Numbered from the stretch's first letter, positions 1-9,662 are shown. The stretch is DNA of 64,000 bases from Pleurocapsa sp. PCC 7327 (GCF_000317025.1 NC_019689.1:3302024-3366023), one strand, 5' to 3'. The notes: generated from the sequence alone by a model not told the origin. A program made the numbers and translations.

Positions 1-1
1 C

Positions 2-94
2 CATCAAGACTGGTTGCCCTCTCACAAAGAGATTGAACTGGGGCGCAAGCGTCTAGCCTTAGCTTTCGAGCAACCTGCCTATACCTCAGCTTAA
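2..94 (+). CDS. C-terminal end of an unidentified protein (partial)
   Basis: A reading frame open from the left edge ends in TAA at 92-94. About 30 residues are visible, beginning HQDWLPSHKEIELG and ending AYTSA. The segment is charged and helical-looking and was not recognised as any family. Its stop overlaps the stop of the convergent carotenoid-protein gene by a few bases. Only the tail is present, so no function is proposed; it could be a chance open frame. Confidence 0.4.
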   Translation, partial: HQDWLPSHKEIELGRKRLALAFEQPAYTSA

Positions 95-486
95 CGACGC
101 AGTTGGGCTAGCTCTTCAAGAGAAGCTAATAATTTTACCTCGACTAAGAGAATTTCTTTAGCAGCATTAACAATGAATTGCCAAGCAACGTTGACCCCGA
201 ATAAAGGTGTTTGTACCTTGCCTTGGATTTGAAATTCCGTCAGTCCGTCTTCTAATCCTTCAGCAATTCCTTTGAGGGGATAGAGTTGTAGTCCTTGAGC
301 TTCAGTCTTTAGGTAATTCGCGATCGCTTCTCTTCCGACAATTGGGGATTCAAAAGGAGGACACAAGGCACCTTCAGCGGCGAATGAGCTTGCCGTCGCT
401 TCAAAGTCACCTGCATTTAAAGTTTCAAAATAGCTCAGAATAACTGGCTCAGTAATTCCTTTGATGGTTAATCGAGTAGATATCAT
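91..486 (-). CDS. OCP C-terminal-domain homologue (CTDH), NTF2-like carotenoid protein
   Basis: This 131-residue NTF2-like protein matches the C-terminal half of the orange carotenoid protein (OCP). Known CTDHs bind ketocarotenoid as dimers and deliver it to helical carotenoid proteins. Visible family features are the LNAGDF segment (residues 23-28), PPFESPIVG (43-51), KVQTP (90-94) and AWQF (101-104). Trp102 corresponds to carotenoid-contacting Trp288 of OCP, and Tyr19 to Tyr201. The only cysteine is Cys42. The ATG at 486 is chosen because TTGAGGAAAT lies just upstream; a frame extending to 558 would add a hydrophobic leader unlike the family and run into the intergenic palindrome. It lies 81 bp downstream of the matching N-terminal-half gene, probably co-transcribed with it. 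Confidence 0.9.
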   Translation of the reverse strand: MISTRLTIKGITEPVILSYFETLNAGDFEATASSFAAEGALCPPFESPIVGREAIANYLKTEAQGLQLYPLKGIAEGLEDGLTEFQIQGKVQTPLFGVNVAWQFIVNAAKEILLVEVKLLASLEELAQLRR

Positions 487-517
487 ATCAAATTTCCTCA
501 AGCCTTTATTGAACAAT

Positions 518-541
518 AAGAGCAGGAATATTCCTGCTCTT
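518..541. repeat. Perfect 24-bp palindrome between the two carotenoid-protein genes
   Basis: The arm AAGAGCAGGAAT is followed immediately by its exact reverse complement, with no spacer. It sits in the 81-bp gap between the stop of the helical carotenoid protein gene and the start of the CTDH gene. There is no T-run typical of a strong intrinsic terminator on the minus strand. As RNA it would form a hairpin 30-55 nt before the CTDH start and could attenuate transcription or protect or process the mRNA. As DNA it could be a dimeric operator. Confidence 0.7.
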
Positions 542-567
542 AATCGGAGAGATTTCAAGGATATATC

Positions 568-1068
568 TTATGCCAGAGGATCGACTCCCATATCAGCAAC
601 AGCATTGCGCAGAACCGTAATCTGTTGGCTGAAGTCTAATCTTTCAATCGCGGCGAGGACTTCGCTAGCCTCGCGACTCATCTGATAATTAGCAGGGACG
701 GGAACGACAACACCTTCTTTCATTAATTCGGCTAACTGATACCAGAAAGCCAGCTTGGTATTGATGCTGAGAACTCCGTAGGAGCGGGTAATCGGAGTGC
801 TGACTTTTCTGACTAGATCGCGCATTACCTGCAATTGCTCGTCATAGGACATTTGCTTGATTTGATTGAGCAATCCTTCAGCGAATTGCAGGCGAGCAGC
901 ACCGGGAGCGGCCGGTGTAATAGAGCGACCCATTTGGGTGTAAGCAAACCAAAGTAAACCTAACTTGTCGTCTACTCCCAGACGCTGGTACCCAGCAGTC
1001 GTGGAGGGAACGTCAACAAACCGGGTGTTGAGCGGAAGATTTGCCGAAAAAGCTGGAGTGTAAACCAT
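568..1068 (-). CDS. Helical carotenoid protein (HCP), stand-alone OCP N-terminal domain
   Basis: A 166-residue all-helical protein homologous to the OCP N-terminal domain, without linker or C-terminal domain. HCPs bind a ketocarotenoid and, depending on clade, quench phycobilisomes or singlet oxygen. Trp40 and Tyr43 (in LLWFAYTQMG) and Trp109 (in LAFWYQL) correspond to OCP carotenoid-binding residues Trp41, Tyr44 and Trp110. The AAPGAA (residues 53-58) and QQITVLRNAVADMG (148-161) segments are characteristic. It is the first gene of a two-gene unit with the CTDH gene; the pair supplies the two OCP halves separately. The clade, and so whether it quenches phycobilisomes, cannot be decided by eye. 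No Shine-Dalgarno sequence is evident before the ATG. Confidence 0.93.
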   Translation of the reverse strand: MVYTPAFSANLPLNTRFVDVPSTTAGYQRLGVDDKLGLLWFAYTQMGRSITPAAPGAARLQFAEGLLNQIKQMSYDEQLQVMRDLVRKVSTPITRSYGVLSINTKLAFWYQLAELMKEGVVVPVPANYQMSREASEVLAAIERLDFSQQITVLRNAVADMGVDPLA

Positions 1069-1298
1069 AGTTAATCTAGGAGGTTTTCTAGTGTTGACTG
1101 GAGACGCTTTAGATTTGCCTCGCCTCCTTACTTTCTATTTTGTAACAATTTTTTTATAAATTGCAAATAAACTTTACAAATAAATCTGATAAGAATATTT
1201 TAATGATGAGAATTTTCTCATAAAAAAAGATAAAGAGTAGAAGAAAAAATCTCCTACCCATTACTTAAAATTAAGGAGAAAAGCTTTAAATGTTGCAC

Positions 1299-2696
<1,398 letters not shown>

Positions 2697-2777
2697 TTAA
2701 GAGTCTCCTTTACTTATAAACTTTTATTAGTAGTTAGTTGCTAGAGAGCGACTGAACCACTAACGACTAATGAATAA

Positions 2778-3647
2778 CTAAACCATCATCAGATCTAATT
2801 CTTCTTCCACAGTTACTTGCGGTTTTTGAGGATTGAGGTAAAAGTCGGACAGCAAGGAGAACAACTCCCTATCTTGTGCGTCTTGAGGAACTACCCCTTC
2901 AGGTTTTGCTATAAGCTGATCCGCAATGTTGAGATAGTAGTCGCAGACGTAGTTGAGACAAGGATCGCTTTCTGCCATTTCAAACAGCGTCTTACCTTTA
3001 ACGCGGGAAACGCGAATATCTTCAATTAATGGCAGAATTTCTAAGACGGGCATCGGGACGTAAGAGACGTACTTATCAATTAAGTCGCGCTTGGAGGTAC
3101 GGTTGCCGATCAAACCTGCTAACCGAAGTGGATGCGTTCGTGCTTTCTCGCGTACTGACGCAGCGATGCGGTTAGCAGCAAAGAGTGCGTCAAAACCATT
3201 GTCGGTAACGATGATGCAGTAGTCGGCATAATTCAGTGGCGCAGCAAAACCACCGCAAACTACGTCGCCGAGAACGTCAAAAAGAATGACATCGAATTCG
3301 TCAAAAGCATTTAATTCTTTAAGTAGCTTCACCGTCTCGCCAACGACATAACCGCCGCAACCAGCACCTGCCGGAGGACCGCCTGCTTCTACGCATTTAA
3401 CGCCTGCATAACCATCGTAGATAACATCTTCGGGCCAAATATCTTCGTAGTGGAAGTCTTTTTCTTGCAGAGTGTCAACGATCGTAGGAATTAAAAATCC
3501 AGTCAGGGTAAAAGTGCTGTCATGCTTGGGATCGCAACCAATTTGGAGAACTTTTTTGCCTCTCTTGGCGAGAGCAGCGGATATATTACAGCTTGTCGTA
3601 GATTTGCCGATTCCGCCTTTTCCGTAAACTGCCAGTTTTAAAGTCAA
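2778..3647 (-). CDS. chlL: Light-independent protochlorophyllide reductase iron-sulfur ATP-binding protein
   Basis: ChlL (289 aa) is the NifH-like ATPase that passes electrons to ChlN/ChlB in dark chlorophyll synthesis. The P-loop GKGGIGKS is near the N-terminus, with the cluster cysteines in the [12 protein letters not shown] and [10 protein letters not shown] contexts, and the protein ends in ELDLMMV. The start is assigned to a TTG at 3645-3647: it gives the N-terminus [16 protein letters not shown], which fits the family, and is preceded by GAGAGGAAGAA. An ATG-initiated frame to 3779 would add about 44 unconserved residues. chlN lies directly downstream. ChlL and its partners are oxygen-sensitive, so expression is usually tied to darkness or low oxygen; no binding site was identified here. 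Confidence 0.96.
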   Translation of the reverse strand: MTLKLAVYGKGGIGKSTTSCNISAALAKRGKKVLQIGCDPKHDSTFTLTGFLIPTIVDTLQEKDFHYEDIWPEDVIYDGYAGVKCVEAGGPPAGAGCGGYVVGETVKLLKELNAFDEFDVILFDVLGDVVCGGFAAPLNYADYCIIVTDNGFDALFAANRIAASVREKARTHPLRLAGLIGNRTSKRDLIDKYVSYVPMPVLEILPLIEDIRVSRVKGKTLFEMAESDPCLNYVCDYYLNIADQLIAKPEGVVPQDAQDRELFSLLSDFYLNPQKPQVTVEEELDLMMV

Positions 3648-4312
3648 GGTTCTTCCTCTCCTATGCGAGCAAATAAATTTTGTTTGCTTATGGCTGCTTT
3701 GCCTGTGGGCATTAGCAGTTTTCTTTATTAAGGTCGTCGATCGCATTATTGACCAAATTACGTACAAAGAAAAGAGCATATCTCAATAATTTAGGAATTA
3801 AAAAAGATTATTTAAAATTAAATAAATTTATTTTGGATATTAAATCTATAAAATAGCTTGATAAGCTTTTATAGTTATATAAATAAAATTTTGTGTTTTT
3901 AAATTAAATAAATAAAAACAATAAACAAAAAAGATCGTTGCCGAATATCTGACAACAGTAACTAAAACGCTAGAAGTTCGATTGAAAAAGCCCAGAGAGA
4001 TTTTCGATTGAGGAATTGGCTTGACAAGATGATAGATTTAAGTCAATCAAAATTATCGATCGCATCTGCAAGGACACTTCTCAAGTCCCTTTTGGATCTA
4101 AGCTTTTGGATTTTTATGAAAAATAATTAATTTTTTCGACCTAGGCGCTAACGACGATCGGCCAAAAGAAAATTCTTGCTCTAATCGACTTCGCAAGCGA
4201 GAATATAAACAATCGCTGTTAGCGATCGCTAAAGTCTCGCTCCAGCTTGTTTCCGCTTGGCAGTGCGATCTTGAACTAGTAAATAAGTAAAAATACTTCT
4301 TCTAATACCTCG
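3648..4312. other. AT-rich intergenic region upstream of chlL
   Basis: About 660 bp with no convincing gene. The part next to chlL (about 3780-3960) is extremely AT-rich and presumably holds the chlL promoter. Around 4210-4240 there is a palindrome centred on a HIP1 octamer (TTAGCGATCGCTAA). No tRNA or recognisable regulatory motif was found. Confidence 0.5.
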
Positions 4313-4480
4313 GTGCTTGGTTATCTGTTTGCCATTTCTTTATTAGTCACCCTTGTTGTCTACCTAATGAGGGGATGGGGGATTCTGACGTTTATTCCTG
4401 GCGGCATTATTTTGTTTTTATTCGCGCTTTCGATACTGACGGGCATCATTTACGGGATCGCAAAAACCTGGCGCTATTGA
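4313..4480 (+). CDS. Possible small two-helix membrane protein
   Basis: A frame of 55 residues opens after a TAA and can start at GTG 4313. It encodes two hydrophobic segments, about residues 3-18 (GYLFAISLLVTLVVYL) and 24-45 (including LTFIPGGIILFLFALSIL), split by a short MRGWG turn and ending in a basic KTWRY tail. This is a plausible small integral membrane protein rather than a random frame, but there is no clear ribosome binding site and the start is uncertain. It ends 53 bp before the rubredoxin gene on the same strand, so a functional link is possible. No function is proposed. Confidence 0.5.
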   Translation: MLGYLFAISLLVTLVVYLMRGWGILTFIPGGIILFLFALSILTGIIYGIAKTWRY

Positions 4481-4533
4481 TTTAGCCTATCGCAAGACTG
4501 GCGATCGCAATTAGCAAAGCAAGGAGAGCGATT

Positions 4534-4692
4534 ATGAGAAAATATATTTGTTCGGTTTGCGGTTACGAATACGATCCAGAAGTCGGCGAGCCCGATAATG
4601 GAATAGAACCCGGAACGCCTTTTGAAGAGTTACCGGAAGACTGGGTATGTCCTGTCTGTGGTGCTACTAAAGAAGAGTTTGAAGCAGCGTAG
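4534..4692 (+). CDS. Rubredoxin, soluble small form
   Basis: A 52-residue rubredoxin, a one-iron electron carrier. The two metal-binding knuckles are CSVCGYEY (Cys6, Cys9) and CPVCGA near residues 39-42, with PEDWVCP before the second. There is no C-terminal membrane anchor, unlike the cyanobacterial RubA needed for photosystem II assembly. AAGGAGAG lies just upstream of the ATG. The upstream small membrane ORF could in principle provide anchoring. A redox partner cannot be named from sequence; chlL/chlN lie nearby but are divergent and more than 800 bp away. Confidence 0.92.
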   Translation: MRKYICSVCGYEYDPEVGEPDNGIEPGTPFEELPEDWVCPVCGATKEEFEAA

Positions 4693-4696
4693 AACA

Positions 4697-4769
4697 GTTA
4701 TTGGTTGGTGGATGGTGGTTAGTAGGTACACTACGTACTATCTATTAACCACCAACTAATAACCAATCC
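4697..4769. repeat. Imperfect inverted repeat between rubredoxin and PPOX genes
   Basis: The left arm (GTTATTGGTTGGTGG...) and right arm (...CCACCAACTAATAACCAAT) form a long imperfect hairpin filling the gap. The same GGTTAGTGGTTAGT / AGTCATTGGTCATT vocabulary recurs in other gaps of this window (around 8861, 14000, 27291 and 56655), so it belongs to a degenerate dispersed repeat. It may also act as a terminator for the rubredoxin gene. Confidence 0.55.
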
Positions 4770-5354
4770 ATGTCACTCGCTCCCTGGAGATCTCCCCTAT
4801 CTCGCGCTTTACATCTCAACCGCTCTCAACCTTACTCGCGCTACCTGCAATTAGCAACCGTTAGAAAAGACGGAAGACCAGCTAACCGGACTGTTGTCTT
4901 TCGGGGATTTCTGGAGGGAAGCAATCAACTGCAAATTGTAACCGACTCTCGTAGCGAAAAAGTTTCCCAGATCGGAGAGCGACCCTGGGGAGAAGCTTGT
5001 TGGTATTTTACAAAAACTCGCGAACAATTCCGCCTTCTAGGTAACCTAACCGTTGTAACGGTAGATTATCCCAATGAAAGCTTGCAAAAAGCTCGCCGAC
5101 TGGTTTGGCAGCAGCTATCCGACGGAGCGCGATCGCAATTTGCTTGGCCAGATCCCGGACAAAAGAGAGTGGAGAAGGCATTGGCTTTTTCGCCGCCGCC
5201 TCCCTCGCCTAACGAACCATTGGCTAACTTTTGTCTTTTACTGCTTGCTCCAGAACGAGTAGAACACCTCGAATTGCGAGGAGAACCGCAAAACCGTTGG
5301 CAATATTACTTAGATGATTCTCAAATCTGGATAGCGCGATCGCTAAATCCATAG
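4770..5354 (+). CDS. PPOX-type FMN-binding flavoprotein (Alr4036-like)
   Basis: A 194-residue split-barrel protein of the pyridoxamine-phosphate-oxidase superfamily, cyanobacterial Alr4036-like subfamily. The N-terminus has APWRSPLSRALHLNRS, then LATVRKDGRPANRTVVFRGF (FMN-binding barrel strand), TDSRSEKVSQI and EACWYFTKTREQFRLLG. It lacks the C-terminal signature of true PdxH, and a canonical pdxH exists at 9.0-9.7 kb, so it is probably not the vitamin B6 enzyme. The substrate of this subfamily is unknown to me. It is convergent with cysE, 7 bp apart. Confidence 0.85.
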   Translation: MSLAPWRSPLSRALHLNRSQPYSRYLQLATVRKDGRPANRTVVFRGFLEGSNQLQIVTDSRSEKVSQIGERPWGEACWYFTKTREQFRLLGNLTVVTVDYPNESLQKARRLVWQQLSDGARSQFAWPDPGQKRVEKALAFSPPPPSPNEPLANFCLLLLAPERVEHLELRGEPQNRWQYYLDDSQIWIARSLNP

Positions 5355-5361
5355 AGCAATT

Positions 5362-6132
5362 TCAGAACTCTACCGTTCCATCCAAAAATTCTCTGATCGG
5401 CTTTTCATTTAAAGAACAGCACTGACCGACCGGACGCGAATTTTCTGAACGAGCAGATTGTATAGATGCCGATTCTACTAAAGCCTCCGTTCTCGACTGC
5501 GACTTCTGTAGCTCTTCAATTTGTTGCTCTAATGCCTCAATGCGATCGACGAGAGCGCGAATAACAATTGCTTCTGAGTCGGGGAGATTGCCATGCTCTA
5601 GCGGATCGACGCGAACCCCAGAACGATAGATAATGCGACCCGGAACGCCGACTACCGTGCAGTCAGAAGGCACATCGCGCAACACGACCGAACCTGCACC
5701 GATGCGAACGTTGTTGCCAATTTGAATATTGCCGAGAACTTTGGCACCAGCCCCAACGACTACGTTTTCTCCTAGCGTGGGGTGGCGTTTGCCGCTTTCC
5801 TTTCCAGTGCCGCCCAGGGTGACTCCTTGATAGATTAAGGCATAATCTCCCACGATCGCAGTTTCTCCGATCACTACTCCCATTCCATGATCGATAAACA
5901 CTCCCCGACCAATTTGCGCCCCCGGATGAATTTCAATCCCTGTCAAGAAACGGGCTAGGTGAGAGATTAAGCGAGGAATGAAAGGAACGCCTAGATTACG
6001 CAACCAATGAGCGACGCGATGAAACACCAGCGCTTGTAGACCCGGATAACAAAAAAGCACTTCCAACCAGTTACGAGCAGCGGGATCTCGCTCGAAGATG
6101 ATACGGAAGTCAGCAATGAGTGAGACTAACAC
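5362..6132 (-). CDS. cysE: Serine O-acetyltransferase
   Basis: CysE makes O-acetylserine from serine and acetyl-CoA, the entry step to cysteine. The 256-residue protein has a helical N-terminus and a left-handed beta-helix of hexapeptide repeats (about residues 65-170) with [30 protein letters not shown] and [17 protein letters not shown]; the catalytic histidines lie in FIDHG and KRHPT. The C-terminus is extended by about 70 residues including a predicted coiled coil ([17 protein letters not shown]), common in cyanobacterial forms. The ATG at 6132 opens the family-like N-terminus [19 protein letters not shown]. It stands alone and is divergent from the 6359 gene. Confidence 0.94.
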   Translation of the reverse strand: MLVSLIADFRIIFERDPAARNWLEVLFCYPGLQALVFHRVAHWLRNLGVPFIPRLISHLARFLTGIEIHPGAQIGRGVFIDHGMGVVIGETAIVGDYALIYQGVTLGGTGKESGKRHPTLGENVVVGAGAKVLGNIQIGNNVRIGAGSVVLRDVPSDCTVVGVPGRIIYRSGVRVDPLEHGNLPDSEAIVIRALVDRIEALEQQIEELQKSQSRTEALVESASIQSARSENSRPVGQCCSLNEKPIREFLDGTVEF

Positions 6133-6358
6133 GATTTGTTTTCCCGTTTAGCAACATAGCTCTGTGACTATCTTACCTGGATTTGTTCGCTTACTTACTA
6201 ACATAAGGATTTATTCATGTCGAAAGAGATAACCTCGACATCCGCCCTTTGTTAAGAAATATTACAAGTTTGCCATCAAAACAGCTTACCAGCTTGACAG
6301 TAGAAAATAAAATCGCTAACGTACTAAAGTATACCCGGGTAAAACCTATTAGAGTGAT

Positions 6359-6709
6359 ATGCAAGACAAGCAAAAAGTCACACTATATATCCCCGCAGGA
6401 GTACATCGCCAGTTAAAGATTAGAGCAGCGATAGATGATGAATCTATGTCTGCGATAGTAGAAAAAGCGATAGCATTCTATTTAAAGTATCCAGAAAAGG
6501 TAGAAGAAATAGAATCATCCGTACACGGGAAAACATACCAAGTTCACGTTTGTCCCGAATGCAAAGCAGCAATGGTAATGCGGGATGGGGAATTAGTTTC
6601 CCTCAAACACCAACCGGGCGTTATCTCAGATGAGTTCCCAATAGAAGTCAAAGAGACAGTCCGCGCTCAAGCTAAGTCAGAAGGGGAAGAAGAATTAGTT
6701 CCTTGCTGA
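6359..6709 (+). CDS. Conserved cyanobacterial protein with ribbon-helix-helix-like N-terminus
   Basis: A 116-residue protein. Residues 5-45 (KVTLYIPAGVHRQLKIRAAIDDESMSAI...) have the strand-helix-helix pattern of CopG/Arc-type DNA-binding proteins, followed by a CPEC motif (about residues 63-66) and a Cys-terminated tail. It lies 70 bp upstream of the Ycf46-type ATPase on the same strand, as in the three-gene stress-responsive slr0373-slr0374-slr0376 operon I recall from Synechocystis. DNA binding is an inference from the fold pattern; an antitoxin-like or autoregulatory role is possible. The single CxxC may bind metal only as a dimer. Confidence 0.75.
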   Translation: MQDKQKVTLYIPAGVHRQLKIRAAIDDESMSAIVEKAIAFYLKYPEKVEEIESSVHGKTYQVHVCPECKAAMVMRDGELVSLKHQPGVISDEFPIEVKETVRAQAKSEGEEELVPC

Positions 6710-6779
6710 AAGGTTAGAGAGGCTGGAAGCATAGAGGTTTAACCGTCTAAGAAAACTTACCTAAACTTAGGTCGATAAT

Positions 6780-8291
6780 ATGAAAGAAGAGCTAAACATA
6801 CTAATACAAGCTCAATACCCTCTGATTTACCTCGTCACGTCAGAAGAGGAACGAGCCGAGCAAGCGATCGCTAGAATTGCACAGACGAAAACTCAGCATC
6901 GGCGAGTCTTTGTATGGACAGTGACCCACGGAATCGTCGAATACGGTCAGCCTCGACAAACCACTCAGCACAACACGGTTTCCCCAGAAGCGGCAATTGA
7001 ATGGGTCGTGCGCCAAAGAGAACCCGGTATTTTTATCTTCAAGGATTTGCATCCTTTTATTTCCTCGGCAGCTGTCAATCGATGGTTGAGAGATGCGATC
7101 GCAAGCTTTAAGGGGACAGAAAAAATCATTATCCTCATGTCGCCGATTCAAGAAATCCCCATTGAGCTAGAAAAGGATGCAGTTGTCGTTGACTATCCTT
7201 TACCCGACCTGAGCGAACTCGATCGCGTTCTGTCCGTACAACTCGAACGGACTAAAAATCGCCGCATCACGACAGAGGCTAGAGAAAAGCTTCTCAAAGC
7301 CGCTCTGGGTTTAACAAAAGACGAAGCCGAGAAAGTTTATCGGAAAGCTTATGTAAAAGCCAGCCGCCTCACGGAGGAAGAAGTTGACATCATTCTTTCT
7401 GAGAAAAAGCAACAGATTCGCCGCAACGGAATTCTAGAATACATCGAAGAAGACGAAACCATCGATGCAGTAGGCGGCTTGGAAGAACTGAAAAAGTGGC
7501 TCAAACAGCGTTCCGATGCCTTTACAGAACGAGCAAGAGAATACGGACTGCCCCAACCAAAAGGAATGCTAATTCTGGGGGTTCCCGGTTGCGGAAAATC
7601 GCTGATAGCTAAGACAACATCTCGTCTGTGGGGCTTGCCGCTACTGCGTTTAGATATGGGTCGAGTTTATGATGGCTCGATGGTAGGGCGTTCGGAAGCC
7701 AATCTCCGCAATGCACTGAAAACTGCCGAATCCATTTCCCCAGTCATCCTCTTCATCGATGAATTGGACAAAGCCTTCGCAGGTGGTACGGGTTCTGCCG
7801 ATTCCGATGGGGGAACTTCTAGTCGTATCTTCGGCTCCTTCCTGACCTGGATGCAAGAAAAAACCTCTCCCGTCTTCGTTATGGCAACAGCGAACCGAGT
7901 TGAAAGGTTACCGGGAGAATTTTTGCGCAAAGGTCGTTTCGATGAAATTTTCTTTGTCGATCTTCCTACGCCAGAGGAGCGTCAAGCTATCTTTAAGATT
8001 CACCTGAATAAACGTCGTTCGGATATTTCTCGCTTCGACCTCGAACAACTGGCTAAAGTTTCTGATGGTTTTTCCGGTGCAGAGATCGAGCAGGCACTAA
8101 TCGCTGCGATGTACGAAGCCTTCGCTCAAGACCGGGAGTTTACGCAGCTAGATATTATCGCTGCGATTAAATCCACCCTACCTCTGTCCCGGACCATGAC
8201 CGAGCAGGTCACCGCTCTCAGAGATTGGGCGAGACAGCGGGCACGACCTGCCTCAGCCTCCGTCGCCGAATATCAGCGATTGGAGTTCTAA
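6780..8291 (+). CDS. ycf46: Ycf46-type AAA+ ATPase
   Basis: A 503-residue protein homologous to plastid-encoded Ycf46 and Synechocystis Slr0374. The N-terminal part (1-235) carries a degenerate NTPase-like region without a P-loop. A canonical AAA+ module follows: Walker A GVPGCGKS (about 269-276), Walker B FIDELDKA (about 325-332), sensor-1 ATANR and arginine finger region GRFDEIFF. The family is linked to inorganic-carbon acclimation or stress in cyanobacteria, but the biochemical role is unknown. It sits between the RHH-like gene and ycf35, probably in one operon. There is no FtsH-like protease domain, so remodelling of a partner protein is the likeliest activity. Confidence 0.93.
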   Translation: MKEELNILIQAQYPLIYLVTSEEERAEQAIARIAQTKTQHRRVFVWTVTHGIVEYGQPRQTTQHNTVSPEAAIEWVVRQREPGIFIFKDLHPFISSAAVNRWLRDAIASFKGTEKIIILMSPIQEIPIELEKDAVVVDYPLPDLSELDRVLSVQLERTKNRRITTEAREKLLKAALGLTKDEAEKVYRKAYVKASRLTEEEVDIILSEKKQQIRRNGILEYIEEDETIDAVGGLEELKKWLKQRSDAFTERAREYGLPQPKGMLILGVPGCGKSLIAKTTSRLWGLPLLRLDMGRVYDGSMVGRSEANLRNALKTAESISPVILFIDELDKAFAGGTGSADSDGGTSSRIFGSFLTWMQEKTSPVFVMATANRVERLPGEFLRKGRFDEIFFVDLPTPEERQAIFKIHLNKRRSDISRFDLEQLAKVSDGFSGAEIEQALIAAMYEAFAQDREFTQLDIIAAIKSTLPLSRTMTEQVTALRDWARQRARPASASVAEYQRLEF

Positions 8292-8441
8292 CAGGCTTTC
8301 TCCTGTTCCCAACGGGAGGAAAGGCTAGCTAAGTGCTAGCAAATTTAAAAGCCGCTCTACCTACTAATATCCAAATGTTAGGCGGCATGCACAAAACCTA
8401 AAATTGTTGTTGACTTCTTTTCTACTGGAGGAAATCTAACT

Positions 8442-8795
8442 ATGTCTCATTTCAGCACTCTACGGACCAAAATTACCGATGCAGAAATCCTCAAGGCTTC
8501 TCTGCGCGATCTCGGTATTTCCGTTAAAACTGATGCTGACGTTCGCGGATACAACGGTCAGCGCGTTCGTGCCGACATCGTTGCTACTCTCGAAGGCGAA
8601 TATGATTTAGGCTGGTCTCGCAACAGCGATGGAAGCTTCGATTTGATTGCCGACCTCTGGGGTGTTGCTAAGAAGCACAATCAAACCGAACTCATCAACT
8701 CCATCAATCAGAAGTACGCTGTGAACAAGACCCTAGCAGAGGTCAAGCAGCGCGGTCTACAGAACGCCAACGTCAAGTTGCTCGTGCAAAACTAG
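8442..8795 (+). CDS. ycf35: Ycf35 family protein (DUF1257)
   Basis: A 117-residue protein starting MSHFSTLRTKITDAEIL, matching the Ycf35/DUF1257 family found in cyanobacteria and algal plastids. Conserved stretches are LRDLGI, VRGYNGQ, ADIV..LEGEYDLGW and FDLIADLWGV, with a C-terminal helix ending KLLVQN. TGGAGGAA lies upstream of the ATG. No enzymatic motif is present and the function is unknown. It follows ycf46 by 150 bp and is followed by a strong terminator, which closes the module. Confidence 0.93.
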   Translation: MSHFSTLRTKITDAEILKASLRDLGISVKTDADVRGYNGQRVRADIVATLEGEYDLGWSRNSDGSFDLIADLWGVAKKHNQTELINSINQKYAVNKTLAEVKQRGLQNANVKLLVQN

Positions 8796-8824
8796 AAAGA
8801 TTTGAAGCGCGTTCCCAAGCCTAT

Positions 8825-8860
8825 GGGTTGACCATTTTCGGTTAACCCTTTTTTCTTTTT
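8825..8860 (+). terminator. Rho-independent terminator after ycf35
   Basis: GGGTTGACC, loop ATTTTC, GGTTAACCC (one G-U pair), followed directly by a T-rich run. It lies 30 bp after the ycf35 stop and is the clearest intrinsic terminator in the window. Confidence 0.85.
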
Positions 8861-8872
8861 AGTCATTGGTCA

Positions 8873-8976
8873 TTTGTCCCCTCATCCCTTAATCCCTTTT
8901 CCCACAAAGGGCGAAAGGACTTCGAGCAAAAGTCTTAACTTGAAAGCCTCTCTCCCGCTCTGGGAAAGGGGTTGGT
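8873..8976. repeat. Dispersed repeat, copy A (partner at 51018)
   Basis: An approximately 100-bp block beginning TTTGTCCCCTCATCCCT and containing ACTT..GCAAAAGT.TTAA.TTGAAA, GCCTCTC and CCGCTCTGGGA. A clearly homologous block lies at 51018-51122 inside an element with terminal inverted repeats. Copy A lacks those termini and abuts an AGTCATTGGTCATT tract. No coding capacity. Confidence 0.7.
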
Positions 8977-9023
8977 TTGTCCTTTGTTCGCTCCTCAATT
9001 CAATAATAAAGAAAATTTTTCTT

Positions 9024-9662
9024 TTAGGGAGATAATCGTTGAATCTCCCAAGACCCATCCTCTTGACGAGAATAGAAGAAACGGTCGTGCAGTCGATTGG
9101 GTCGTCCTTGCCAAAATTCAAAACCATGGGGGATAACTCGATAACCGCCCCAAAATGAAGGAAGCGGGATTTCGCGGTTTTGAAACTTGCGGGCGATCTC
9201 TTCAAATTTCATTTCGAGCATTTGGCGAGAGGAGATAACGCTACTTTGCTGAGAACACCAAGCGCCAATTTGATTGCCCCTGGGACGGGTAGCGAAATAT
9301 TTTAGCGTCTCAGCCGTAGAGATTTTGACAGCCGTACCGATAATTTGAACCTGGCGTTCTAAAGGAAGCCAGAGAAATAGAAGGGAAACTTGAGGATTTT
9401 CTTGGATTTGGCGAGCTTTTTTGCTTTCGTAATTGGTGAAGAAGACGAATCCCTCGCGATCGAAGTATTTTAAGAGAACTGTCCGCGTGGAGGGTGCGGC
9501 AGTTGCTGAAGCTGTTGCCAAAATCATGGCGTTGGGTTCGAGTAGTTCGGCTTGACAGGCTTGTTGAAACCACAGTTCAAACTGCTCGAAAGGGTCGGGT
9601 TTGAGATCTTTGCGTCTAAGACCTTGACTGAGATATTCTTTGCGTAAATCTGCGATGTTCAT
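9024..9662 (-). CDS. pdxH: Pyridoxine/pyridoxamine 5'-phosphate oxidase
   Basis: PdxH oxidises pyridoxine or pyridoxamine 5'-phosphate to PLP with FMN. The 212-residue protein has the full family pattern: MNIADLRKEYLSQGLRR, DPFEQFELWF, STRTVLLKYFDREGFVFFTNYESKKARQI (FMN and substrate binding), RPRGNQIGAWCSQQSSVI, PSFWGGYRVIPHGFEFWQG and the C-terminal NRLHDRFFYSR..GSWEIQRLSP. The ATG at 9662 gives the standard N-terminus; a TTG one codon upstream is also in frame. It is a single gene, convergent with ycf35 across the repeat at 8873. Confidence 0.96.
   Translation of the reverse strand: MNIADLRKEYLSQGLRRKDLKPDPFEQFELWFQQACQAELLEPNAMILATASATAAPSTRTVLLKYFDREGFVFFTNYESKKARQIQENPQVSLLFLWLPLERQVQIIGTAVKISTAETLKYFATRPRGNQIGAWCSQQSSVISSRQMLEMKFEEIARKFQNREIPLPSFWGGYRVIPHGFEFWQGRPNRLHDRFFYSRQEDGSWEIQRLSP

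Noticed and set aside
4770-5354. Second pyridoxamine phosphate oxidase
   Set aside because: Although in the same superfamily, it lacks the PdxH C-terminal signature, and the canonical enzyme is at 9024-9662.
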